Shown piece after piece: positions 1 through 5,613 of a stretch of 6,403 nt of DNA; the stretch's first letter is position 1, and each line of letters starts with the position of its first letter. Location: NCBI GenBank assembly GCA_958446835.1, contig CAUCXT010000081.1:1-6403 (forward strand), given 5' to 3'. Below the pieces are notes generated by a model. That model searched no databases. It was not told the origin of the DNA and saw nothing but the letters and a program-made list of their open reading frames with translations. Made by a program: the position numbers and the translations under genes. Source of the DNA: an uncultured Eubacterium sp. (GTDB lineage: Bacteria > Bacillota > Clostridia > Lachnospirales > Lachnospiraceae).

Positions 1-312
1 TATTTTGGTGAGATACTCTTCTGGACAGGAGCATTCATATCGGCATTCGGTGCGGTCGAAGGCGCACAGTGGATTCTTGTGGTCTTAGGCTATGTTGAGA
101 TAATCTGTGTAATGTTAAGTGGAGCCAAGCGCGTCGAGACAAGACATATAAGACATTATGGAAAACTTCCTAAGTATAATGCCTACGCCGATTCAACACC
201 GCTTTTGCTTCCGCTGATTCCGTTTTATCACATCACTACGCCGGAGAAAATCGCTAAAGAGGATGCGGCTAAGGCAGCCAAGGCGGCTAAAAAGAATGGA
301 AAGCAGGGATAG
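1..312 (+). CDS. DUF1295 / steroid 5-alpha-reductase-like membrane protein, C-terminal part (5' end outside window)
   Basis: The frame is open from base 1 to TAG at 310-312 and gives 103 residues, so the start lies upstream. It opens with YFGE, which matches the conserved NYFGE segment of the DUF1295 / steroid 5-alpha-reductase C-terminal family, where these polar residues contribute to the NADPH site. Two hydrophobic stretches follow (about residues 5-20 and 23-41), then a cytosolic-looking stretch with RHIRHYGKLPKYNAY (residues 48-62) and TPLLLPLIPF, both typical of the family end. Known members reduce C=C bonds next to a carbonyl in steroids or other lipids using NADPH, inside the membrane. 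The substrate here is unknown; bacterial DUF1295 proteins are mostly uncharacterised. The last 20 or so residues are an alanine/lysine-rich tail (AAKAAKAAKK) that I do not regard as part of the domain. The next gene begins 3 bases after the stop, so the two are very likely co-transcribed. Confidence 0.85.
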   Translation, partial: YFGEILFWTGAFISAFGAVEGAQWILVVLGYVEIICVMLSGAKRVETRHIRHYGKLPKYNAYADSTPLLLPLIPFYHITTPEKIAKEDAAKAAKAAKKNGKQG

Positions 313-315
313 GGT

Positions 316-966
316 ATGACTGAAAAAATGCTTGATATGGTTGGTAAGAAGTTTCCGCTAAAGGAGATAGATACAGGTGAGTTTGCTACAGCCAAGGTTG
401 GCCCGATGAAGTTTCAGATTAAGTGCTATGACGCAGAGGGGCTTGGACGCGTTTCCGTGATGTCGGGACGCGGAATGTTCGGACTTATGAAGATGGACAC
501 GGTTATCATAAATCCGTTTGAGAGGGACATGGCTCTGTTTTCGTATGACAGGATACATGCGATGGGAAACGATACGATTTTTCTTGAACTGTATGACACA
601 CGTATGGACAGAAAGAGAATTCCGAACGATATAGAGCAGGTTGTAGATAAGTATAAGGATATTCCGGAACAGCCTGTTGCGCCTAACTGGTATGACCAGA
701 TAAAGTTTTCCGTCAGCCTCAAAAAGAAGGGAAAAAAGGATGTGACACCGCGCTTTGACAAGCTCACTCAGGAGTATTTAGACGCGGTGCTCAAGCTTAT
801 AGAGCAGGCGCCGGAATGTGATGCCAAGGAAAAGAAAAAAGCGGCGGCAATGTACACGGAGGGACTGCTCACGAACGGAGGTCCGAGCACGGACCAGTTT
901 GTGAAGGCTAAGGGAAAGGAATATACGCAGAAGCTTTTCAGGAGCTACCTGTTTGGAACGGAATAG
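316..966 (+). CDS. Uncharacterised 216-residue soluble protein, possibly distantly related to ferredoxin-dependent bilin reductases
   Basis: I do not firmly recognise this protein. It has no signal peptide or membrane segment and is probably cytosolic. Residues 26-92 look like beta strands with two glycine-rich turns (SGRGMFG at 50-56). Then comes YDQIKFSVSLKKKGKK (126-141), and the C-terminal half is helical and lysine-rich. The end, NGGPSTDQF through KLFRSYLFGTE (187-216), recalls the C-terminus of ferredoxin-dependent bilin reductases (a G-E-x-x-x...-x-LF ending), and the length is close to that family (about 230-250 residues). That is a resemblance from memory, not a domain call. The start at 316 lies 3 bases after the upstream stop, with GGATAGGG acting as a close and possibly imperfect ribosome binding site; ATG at 328 is an alternative. 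The spacing suggests translational coupling to the DUF1295 gene and a shared redox or lipid-related role. A terminator follows the gene. Confidence 0.8.
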   Translation: MTEKMLDMVGKKFPLKEIDTGEFATAKVGPMKFQIKCYDAEGLGRVSVMSGRGMFGLMKMDTVIINPFERDMALFSYDRIHAMGNDTIFLELYDTRMDRKRIPNDIEQVVDKYKDIPEQPVAPNWYDQIKFSVSLKKKGKKDVTPRFDKLTQEYLDAVLKLIEQAPECDAKEKKKAAAMYTEGLLTNGGPSTDQFVKAKGKEYTQKLFRSYLFGTE

Positions 967-1045
967 GCGGAGCGGTGAAGGTATGCAGGCTAATTCCGGG
1001 CTTTAAGTAAGAGAGATTTCTTTTCGTAAATAATATAAAAATCAT

Positions 1046-1101
1046 AAGTATGGTGTTAGTGATGGTTCGATTTAACTAATACCATACTTTTTTAATTTTT
1101 T
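1046..1101 (+). terminator. Strong intrinsic terminator of the first operon
   Basis: A 15-base arm at 1046-1060 (AAGTATGGTGTTAGT) pairs with 1075-1089 (ACTAATACCATACTT), with a single G-U wobble and a 14-base loop. The right arm runs into TTTTTT, AA and a second T run (1096-1101). It lies 79 bases after the stop of the 216-residue gene and before the kinase promoter, so it ends the first transcription unit. An A run just left of the hairpin could give weak activity in the other direction. Confidence 0.9.
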
Positions 1102-1122
1102 ATTCTGACAGGCTCATTTTAA

Positions 1123-1151
1123 TTGAAATTGAAAAAGTGTTTGTATATAAT
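1123..1151 (+). promoter_or_regulatory. Sigma-A-type promoter of the hybrid histidine kinase
   Basis: TTGAAA (1123-1128) and a perfect TATAAT (1146-1151) are separated by 17 bases. Transcription would begin near 1158, giving a leader of about 100 nt before the kinase start at 1259. The kinase therefore has its own promoter just after the upstream terminator. I saw no known riboswitch in the leader. Confidence 0.8.
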
Positions 1152-1258
1152 GATATTTGCATAAATGCCTAAGTTGAAGGTTAGATTGCAATTCAGAAAG
1201 AAGGACAGTTGTTATTTATGATAGATGAGAGCTGTTAGTTGGCAAAGGATATAATCAG

Positions 1259-3322
1259 ATGAAAAAGATGAAAAACTTGAATAAAAAAATAATAATAAAA
1301 ATGCTGTTAGTATTTACGTGCAGCTTTTTAATATTAAGTGGAGTTGTACACCTGCAGTTTAATAACGTGAGGACGTCCGAACAACTGAAGGCTGCCTATA
1401 CTGCGGAATCGACTGTAGAGGGAATAGAGGCACAGCTTAATAAATATTTTTCTAAATCTGATTTGTTAAAAAGAATTGTTGAAGCAGGTCATGAGCTTGA
1501 TGATGAAGAGTTTTATACTCTCTCAAGCTATATGCAGAATGATGAAAATATAATCGAGGGTATAGAGCTTGCAAAGGATGGTGTTGTCTCTCAGGTGTAT
1601 CCGCATGAGAGTAACAGACAGGCACTTGGACTCGATATGCTGAATAATTCTGCCAGAAAGACGGAGGCACGGCTTTCAGTGTCGAGTCGGAAGTATACTA
1701 TAGCCGGTCCGTATGAGCTTGTGCAGGGTGGAATGGGGGCTTTACTTTTTGACCCTATATATACAAGTGATAGTTACGGAAATCAGAGTTTCTGGGGTTT
1801 TTCGATACTGGTAATTAATTGGGACAATTTTATTAAGAGCATACAGTTGGATACACTTGAGAAGGCTCGTTATGATTATCGTATATGGAAATACGATATG
1901 GGGACAGATGATAAAATTATACTTGCACAGAGTACGGAAAAAACATCGGATGATGTGCTGGAGGTTGTATGTGAAGTTCCGAATGACAACTGGCATTTTG
2001 AGATAATGCCGATAGGTGGTGGCGGCTGGGTTTCTAAAGCAGATATTTTTTATGCGGCTCTTTTTGTAATAATAATTTCCGGTCTTGTTACGGCATTATT
2101 CTGGCAATTTGAGGTGAGGAGATACAGGGAGTCTGTATACACTGCTAATATTGAGAAAGCGGCAAGACAGGCGAAGTCGGCAAATGAGGCCAAGACCAGA
2201 TTTCTTTTTAATATGAGCCACGATATAAGAACTCCGCTGAATGCTATAATAGGCTATTCACAATTACTTAAGGAGCACAGCGATGATGAGAGTAAGGTTG
2301 GTGAGTATATAGACAAGATACAGGCGTCGGGGTCTGTGCTTCTGTCAATAATCAATCATGTACTTGAGATGGCGAGGATAGAGAGTGGAAAGATTACACT
2401 GAATGAGAATTCCGCTTCTTTAAGTAAGATTGTTAAGTCTCTGGAGGATGTGTTCGAACCTACGGTGAAGGAAAAGGGACTTACGTGCAGTTTTACCTGC
2501 ACTATTGAACATGATAATGTAGTGTGTGATGAGACAAAAGTAAAGGAGATACTTTTAAATATTGTCGGAAATTCAGTGAAATATACTCCGTGCGGCGGAC
2601 AGGTGCGTATGAACATGTCCGAAAAGGAATGTGATACAGAGGGATACGCTTCGTACTGTATTGAGATTTCTGATACAGGAATTGGAATGAGCAAGGAGTA
2701 TCTGCCACATATATTTGAAGAGTTTACACGCGAACATTCAAGCACAGAGGGCAAGGTGGATGGAACCGGCTTAGGGCTTCCAATCGTAAAGGCATTACTT
2801 GACCAGATGAACGGAAATATAACAGTGAGCAGTGAACCGGGTAACGGTACAACGACAATAATTACTATAGCATTTCCGATTGCCGTTGAGATAATGAAGG
2901 AGAGCGAGGTTCAACCCGATAGAGAGGCATTTCGCAACAGACTTAAGGGTAAAAGGCTGCTTCTCGCGGAGGATAACGATCTCAATGCGGAGATTGCAAT
3001 GACTATACTTCGTGAAAATGGAATTGAGGTTGAGCGAGCTTGTGATGGAAAAATATGTGTGGACATGGTGGAGGCGGCAGATGAGGATTATTATGACGGT
3101 ATTCTGATGGATATACAGATGCCTGATATGAACGGATATGAGGCTACGGATGCGATAAGAAAGATGAAGGGAAAACGAGGAATTATTCCTATCATTGCTA
3201 TGACTGTCAATGCATTTGAGGAGGATAAGAAAAAAGCCTTTATCTCAGGAATGAATGCGCATCTTGCAAAACCTATAAATATCGACACCATGATGGACAC
3301 GCTTGGAAGGTATATAGTATAG
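1259..3322 (+). CDS. Membrane hybrid sensor histidine kinase: CHASE-like sensor, HisKA, HATPase and C-terminal receiver
   Basis: This 687-residue membrane sensor autophosphorylates on His and passes the phosphate to its own receiver. Segments in order: membrane helix (about 10-32); extracellular sensor region (about 33-260) whose first part looks like a CHASE domain, a family known to bind small ligands; second membrane helix (about 262-284); charged linker; HisKA with MSHDIRTPLNAIIGY, acceptor His321; HATPase with N-box LLNIVGNSVKYT (432-443), G1 DTGIGM (472-477), G2 GTGLGL (502-507) and GNGTT (528-532). The receiver (about 565-687) has acidic pair E571/D572, phospho-acceptor Asp618 in LMDIQMP, Thr649 and Lys671, so all key residues are present. 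There is no DNA-binding output and no HPt domain, so a separate HPt protein or response regulator must lie elsewhere, or the receiver acts as a phosphate sink or control module. The start at 1259 has AAAGGAT 8 bases upstream; ATG at 1268 is less well placed. The ligand is unknown. It is monocistronic, with no partner gene beside it. Confidence 0.95.
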   Translation: MKKMKNLNKKIIIKMLLVFTCSFLILSGVVHLQFNNVRTSEQLKAAYTAESTVEGIEAQLNKYFSKSDLLKRIVEAGHELDDEEFYTLSSYMQNDENIIEGIELAKDGVVSQVYPHESNRQALGLDMLNNSARKTEARLSVSSRKYTIAGPYELVQGGMGALLFDPIYTSDSYGNQSFWGFSILVINWDNFIKSIQLDTLEKARYDYRIWKYDMGTDDKIILAQSTEKTSDDVLEVVCEVPNDNWHFEIMPIGGGGWVSKADIFYAALFVIIISGLVTALFWQFEVRRYRESVYTANIEKAARQAKSANEAKTRFLFNMSHDIRTPLNAIIGYSQLLKEHSDDESKVGEYIDKIQASGSVLLSIINHVLEMARIESGKITLNENSASLSKIVKSLEDVFEPTVKEKGLTCSFTCTIEHDNVVCDETKVKEILLNIVGNSVKYTPCGGQVRMNMSEKECDTEGYASYCIEISDTGIGMSKEYLPHIFEEFTREHSSTEGKVDGTGLGLPIVKALLDQMNGNITVSSEPGNGTTTIITIAFPIAVEIMKESEVQPDREAFRNRLKGKRLLLAEDNDLNAEIAMTILRENGIEVERACDGKICVDMVEAADEDYYDGILMDIQMPDMNGYEATDAIRKMKGKRGIIPIIAMTVNAFEEDKKKAFISGMNAHLAKPINIDTMMDTLGRYIV

Positions 3323-3326
3323 TGGA

Positions 3327-3350
3327 GGGCAGAGACTATGGTCTCTGTCC
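3327..3350. terminator. Hairpin at the convergent junction between kinase and dehydrogenase
   Basis: GGGCAGAGAC (3327-3336) pairs with GTCTCTGTCC (3341-3350) around a TATG loop: a 10-bp stem with one G-U pair. It begins 4 bases after the kinase stop and covers the last codons and stop of the dehydrogenase on the other strand. Neither side has a T run, so it is not a standard intrinsic terminator. It may act as a two-way barrier to read-through or protect 3' mRNA ends. Role inferred from position only. Confidence 0.45.
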
Positions 3351-4136
3351 AAGCCCACCTTCGAGCGTGAGGGTTTCACCTGTCATGAACTTGAAATCAG
3401 GTGATGCAAGCTGTACGCATACACGTCCTATCTCTGTCTCTACATTTCCGTAGTGTCCCATAGGCGGCATTTTGACATTCGCCTTGAATGCCTCAGGGTA
3501 TGCATTTTCAAAATTCTCAAGCTGTGCTGTCCATGCGAGCGGGCATACAACATTGACATTGATTCCATCAGGACCCCATTCGGTAGCAGCTACTCTTGTA
3601 AGACCGCGGATGCCCTCCTTGGCAGCAGCGTAGGCACATTGACCGAAGTTTCCGAAAAGACCTGCGCCCGATGCAAAGTTGATAACGGAACCTTTAGTTT
3701 CCTTAAGGTATGGATAACATGCTTTCATATAGTAGAAAGCGGCATACAGTCCGGAGTATACAGCAAGATCGAACTGCTCTGTTGTGTGGTCTGCGAGAGT
3801 GACACCGGATGCTGATGCCTGCGCATTATTGATGAGTACGTCAATACGTCCGAAGGTATCGATTGCCTGTTTAACAACATTGACAACTGTAGCTTCATTA
3901 TCTGTTCCGGCACTTACATCTGCCTGCACAGGAAGAACCTTGATACCGAATTTCTCTTCAAGCTCTGCCTTTGCTTCCTCTAACTTCTTAACATTTCTTC
4001 CGGTGATTACGAGATTGGCTCCTTCTTTAGCATAGGCTGTCGCAATACCGTAACCGATAGAACCGCAGCTTCCATCTTTGAGGACGGCTCTTCCTCCGCC
4101 TGTTATAATGGCTGTCTTACCTGTCAAAAATCCCAT
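3336..4136 (-). CDS. Short-chain dehydrogenase/reductase (SDR) with an enlarged glycine-rich cofactor loop
   Basis: This is a 266-residue cytosolic NAD(P)-dependent oxidoreductase with a classical Rossmann SDR layout. The cofactor motif starts as TGGG (12-15) and ends as GSIGYGIA (25-32); the two parts are separated by about 8 extra residues compared with the usual TGxxxGIG. TGRN (45-48) after the second strand, with Arg47, suggests NADP(H). NNAQ (103-106) replaces the common NNAG. The catalytic set is present: Ser156 in NFASGAG, Tyr169 and Lys173 in YAAAK. The end, FMTGETLTLEGG, matches the SDR family. Such proteins are often labelled 3-oxoacyl-ACP reductase, but no fatty acid genes are nearby. 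The substrate is unknown: alcohol, sugar, acyl or steroid compounds are all possible. The start is fixed by AAAGGGG (4144-4150) 7 bases upstream. The gene converges on the kinase and diverges from the nuclease, so it looks monocistronic. Confidence 0.93.
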   Translation of the reverse strand: MGFLTGKTAIITGGGRAVLKDGSCGSIGYGIATAYAKEGANLVITGRNVKKLEEAKAELEEKFGIKVLPVQADVSAGTDNEATVVNVVKQAIDTFGRIDVLINNAQASASGVTLADHTTEQFDLAVYSGLYAAFYYMKACYPYLKETKGSVINFASGAGLFGNFGQCAYAAAKEGIRGLTRVAATEWGPDGINVNVVCPLAWTAQLENFENAYPEAFKANVKMPPMGHYGNVETEIGRVCVQLASPDFKFMTGETLTLEGGLGQRP

Positions 4137-4143
4137 TTTAATA

Positions 4144-4150
4144 CCCCTTT
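4144..4150 (-). promoter_or_regulatory. Ribosome binding site of the SDR gene
   Basis: Read on the minus strand, AAAGGGG lies 7 bases before the ATG at 4136-4134. No other ATG upstream in this frame has a comparable site, so it decides the start. Confidence 0.8.
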
Positions 4151-4200
4151 CTGAATAATTGAATTTAGTTTAGTTGCTGTATTATCGTATGCAAGTATCA

Positions 4201-4232
4201 ACTTTAATACGCTATACATGTAAAGTATAACA
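4201..4232 (-). promoter_or_regulatory. Candidate SDR promoter (extended -10) overlapped by an operator-like dyad
   Basis: On the minus strand TGTTATACT (4232-4224) fits an extended -10 element, and no good -35 is seen at the usual distance. ACTTTA (4201-4206) and TAAAGT (4221-4226) form an inverted repeat with 14 bases between them, and TACATGTA (4215-4222) is an 8-base palindrome within it. The dyad overlaps the -10 and the expected start of transcription, where a repressor would bind. The leader would be about 80 nt. This is inference from motif position only. Confidence 0.35.
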
Positions 4233-4326
4233 TAGTTGTATGATAATTGTATATAATAGTCAAAAAATTAACGAAAATAATGATTCATAACAGGAATTTT
4301 ATATTAAAAAAGCTGATATTCAGTTA

Positions 4327-4355
4327 TTGTCAGCAATAAATATGAACGCTATAAT
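4327..4355 (+). promoter_or_regulatory. Sigma-A-type promoter of the lipoprotein nuclease
   Basis: TTGTCA (4327-4332) and a perfect TATAAT (4350-4355) are 17 bases apart. Transcription would begin near 4362, giving a leader of about 30 nt that contains the ribosome binding site AGAGGAGA (4376-4383). It is divergent from the SDR gene, whose candidate promoter lies about 100 bases to the left. Confidence 0.8.
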
Positions 4356-4390
4356 AGATATGTTAAAGAATATACAGAGGAGAGATAAAT

Positions 4391-5467
4391 ATGCAAATAA
4401 AAGAAAGTATTGAAGAATTAGCAGAGAGAAACCGCACAGACAGAAATGTATGCGAGGGAAAAACTGCCAAAGGGATGGGGAGGATAAAGGCAGGGCTGTT
4501 GGCTCTTGTAATGGCTGTTGCATTTATTGTAACAGGCTGTGACAGTTCGGATTATACTGCGTCCATAAAGGGACAGCTTTCCCAGACAGAGACAACAGTT
4601 ACTTCAGATACCGCAGATGACGCCTCTTTGACCGGTGAGGTACTTTCAGTAGAGGATGTGCTGTTAGATGTAAGCAGTCTTTCCATACCTGAATATAGTG
4701 GCACAGATTTCTATGTAGTTAATGACAACGTCCCTTTTTTCAATGAGAAAATAAAAGCTTATTCAGGGAACAGCTTTATTTATCTGTCGGAGTTGGATGA
4801 ACTTGGAAGGTGCGGGACATGTGTAGGACTATTTTCCAATATGACCCTGCCTACGGAGGAAAGAGGAGAAATCGGACATATTAAGCCGAGTGGCTGGCAC
4901 ACGGTAAAGTACGATAAATCGGTTATACCGGATATGTATTTATACAACAGATGTCATCTTCTCATGTATGCTGTTTCGGGTATAAATGATGATACAAGGA
5001 ATCTGATTACAGGAACAAGACAGCTAAATCTTGATATGCTAGAGCTTGAAAATCAGGTTTTAGACACTCTGAAGTATGATAAGAGTGTGAAAATGTTGTA
5101 CAGGGTAACGCCTATATTTGATGGGGATAATCTTGTAGCGAAGGGTGTACTGATGGAGGCGGCAAGCCTTGGGAATGACGATGGATTAAGCTTTTGCATG
5201 TTTATATACAATGTACAGGATGGAATTGTCATAGATTATGCGACGGGTGATAACTGGCTTGCGGATGAAGGGCAGGAGATAACGTGGACAGAGACGGAAA
5301 TCCAACCGGGCATGGACTATGTGGCGAACACCAACACGAGGAAGTTCCATTATCCATCGTGTTCATCAGTCGAGCAGATAAAGACAGAAAACAGGTTGGA
5401 TTATACAGGAACGAGGGAAGAACTTATAAGTATGGGATATGAACCATGCAAGAACTGTAATCCTTAA
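4391..5467 (+). CDS. Secreted lipoprotein DNA/RNA non-specific endonuclease (EndA/streptodornase-like) with a C-terminal Cys/His module
   Basis: This 358-residue protein should be exported and anchored by lipid on the outer face of the membrane, where it would cut DNA and possibly RNA. A hydrophobic stretch (about 34-47) ends in the lipobox VTGC, with Cys50 as the lipidated residue. A Thr/Ser/Asp-rich linker runs to about 95. The nuclease domain (about 100-285) contains GHIKPSGWH (162-170), YNRCHL (185-190) and NLITGTRQLN (204-213). This is the DRGH-type beta-beta-alpha-metal nuclease set, with His189 as likely general base and the Asn residues near 204-213 as likely metal ligands. The C-terminal 45 residues hold His320, Cys324, Cys353 and Cys356 (CKNC), a small probable metal-binding module known at the ends of related nucleases. 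AGGAG 8 bases before 4391 fixes the start, leaving an unusually long charged stretch of 33 residues before the hydrophobic core. ATG at 4475 would give a standard signal peptide but has no usable site. Likely roles are nutrient scavenging or DNA uptake. Confidence 0.9.
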   Translation: MQIKESIEELAERNRTDRNVCEGKTAKGMGRIKAGLLALVMAVAFIVTGCDSSDYTASIKGQLSQTETTVTSDTADDASLTGEVLSVEDVLLDVSSLSIPEYSGTDFYVVNDNVPFFNEKIKAYSGNSFIYLSELDELGRCGTCVGLFSNMTLPTEERGEIGHIKPSGWHTVKYDKSVIPDMYLYNRCHLLMYAVSGINDDTRNLITGTRQLNLDMLELENQVLDTLKYDKSVKMLYRVTPIFDGDNLVAKGVLMEAASLGNDDGLSFCMFIYNVQDGIVIDYATGDNWLADEGQEITWTETEIQPGMDYVANTNTRKFHYPSCSSVEQIKTENRLDYTGTREELISMGYEPCKNCNP

Positions 5468-5550
5468 AAAACGTGGAAATATTTTAAAGTATTCATGTTT
5501 CTTTATCTAACCTTTTTTCACTTTTTAATGTGGTTTTTGCATGTACTATT

Positions 5551-5588
5551 ATATTACAAACTGGTAATATGAAGCCACGGTTGTAATA
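5551..5588 (+). promoter_or_regulatory. Candidate GH127 promoter (extended -10) embedded in inverted GTAAT repeats
   Basis: TGGTAATAT (5562-5570) fits an extended -10; the -35 region is weak. ATATTAC (5551-5557) and GTAATAT (5564-5570) form a perfect 7-base inverted repeat with a 6-base spacer. TTGTAAT (5581-5587) is also the inverse of ATTACAA (5554-5560). Three copies of the same core within 38 bases, over the -10 and the expected start of transcription, look like regulator binding sites. No regulator gene is in the window. Confidence 0.4.
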
Positions 5589-5604
5589 AGCAAAAACAAT
5601 TTTT

Positions 5605-5610
5605 GGAGGG
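5605..5610 (+). promoter_or_regulatory. Ribosome binding site of the GH127 gene
   Basis: GGAGGG ends 3 bases before the ATG at 5614, or 4 if only GGAGG is counted. The spacing is short but the match is strong. No competing in-frame start lies close by, so 5614 is the best start. Confidence 0.75.
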
Positions 5611-5613
5611 ATT

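Noticed and set aside
426..767. 113-codon open frame on the minus strand
   Set aside because: It is antisense to the 216-residue gene, which has the coupled start and the terminator; the Ser/Ile-rich translation looks like a shadow.
983..1006. Seven-codon frame (MQANSGL) after the 216-residue gene
   Set aside because: Too short to support, with only a weak GGTGAAGG upstream; such frames arise often by chance.
2356..2754. 132-codon open frame on the minus strand
   Set aside because: It is antisense to the HisKA and HATPase region of the kinase, whose conserved motifs fix the true frame.
1..4136. A joint bile acid or steroid pathway made of the DUF1295 protein and the SDR
   Set aside because: They are in separate transcription units on opposite strands with a kinase between them, and nothing in either sequence shows steroid specificity.
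4305..4335. GCTGA / TCAGC inverted repeat beside an A run, readable as a minus-strand terminator
   Set aside because: The stem is only 5 bp with a 13-base loop, and it overlaps the nuclease -35 element; too weak to call.
5468..5550. T-rich stretches after the nuclease gene as a possible terminator
   Set aside because: The only inverted repeat (AATATTTTAAAGTATT) is AT-only with no loop, and the T run at about 5513 has no stem before it.
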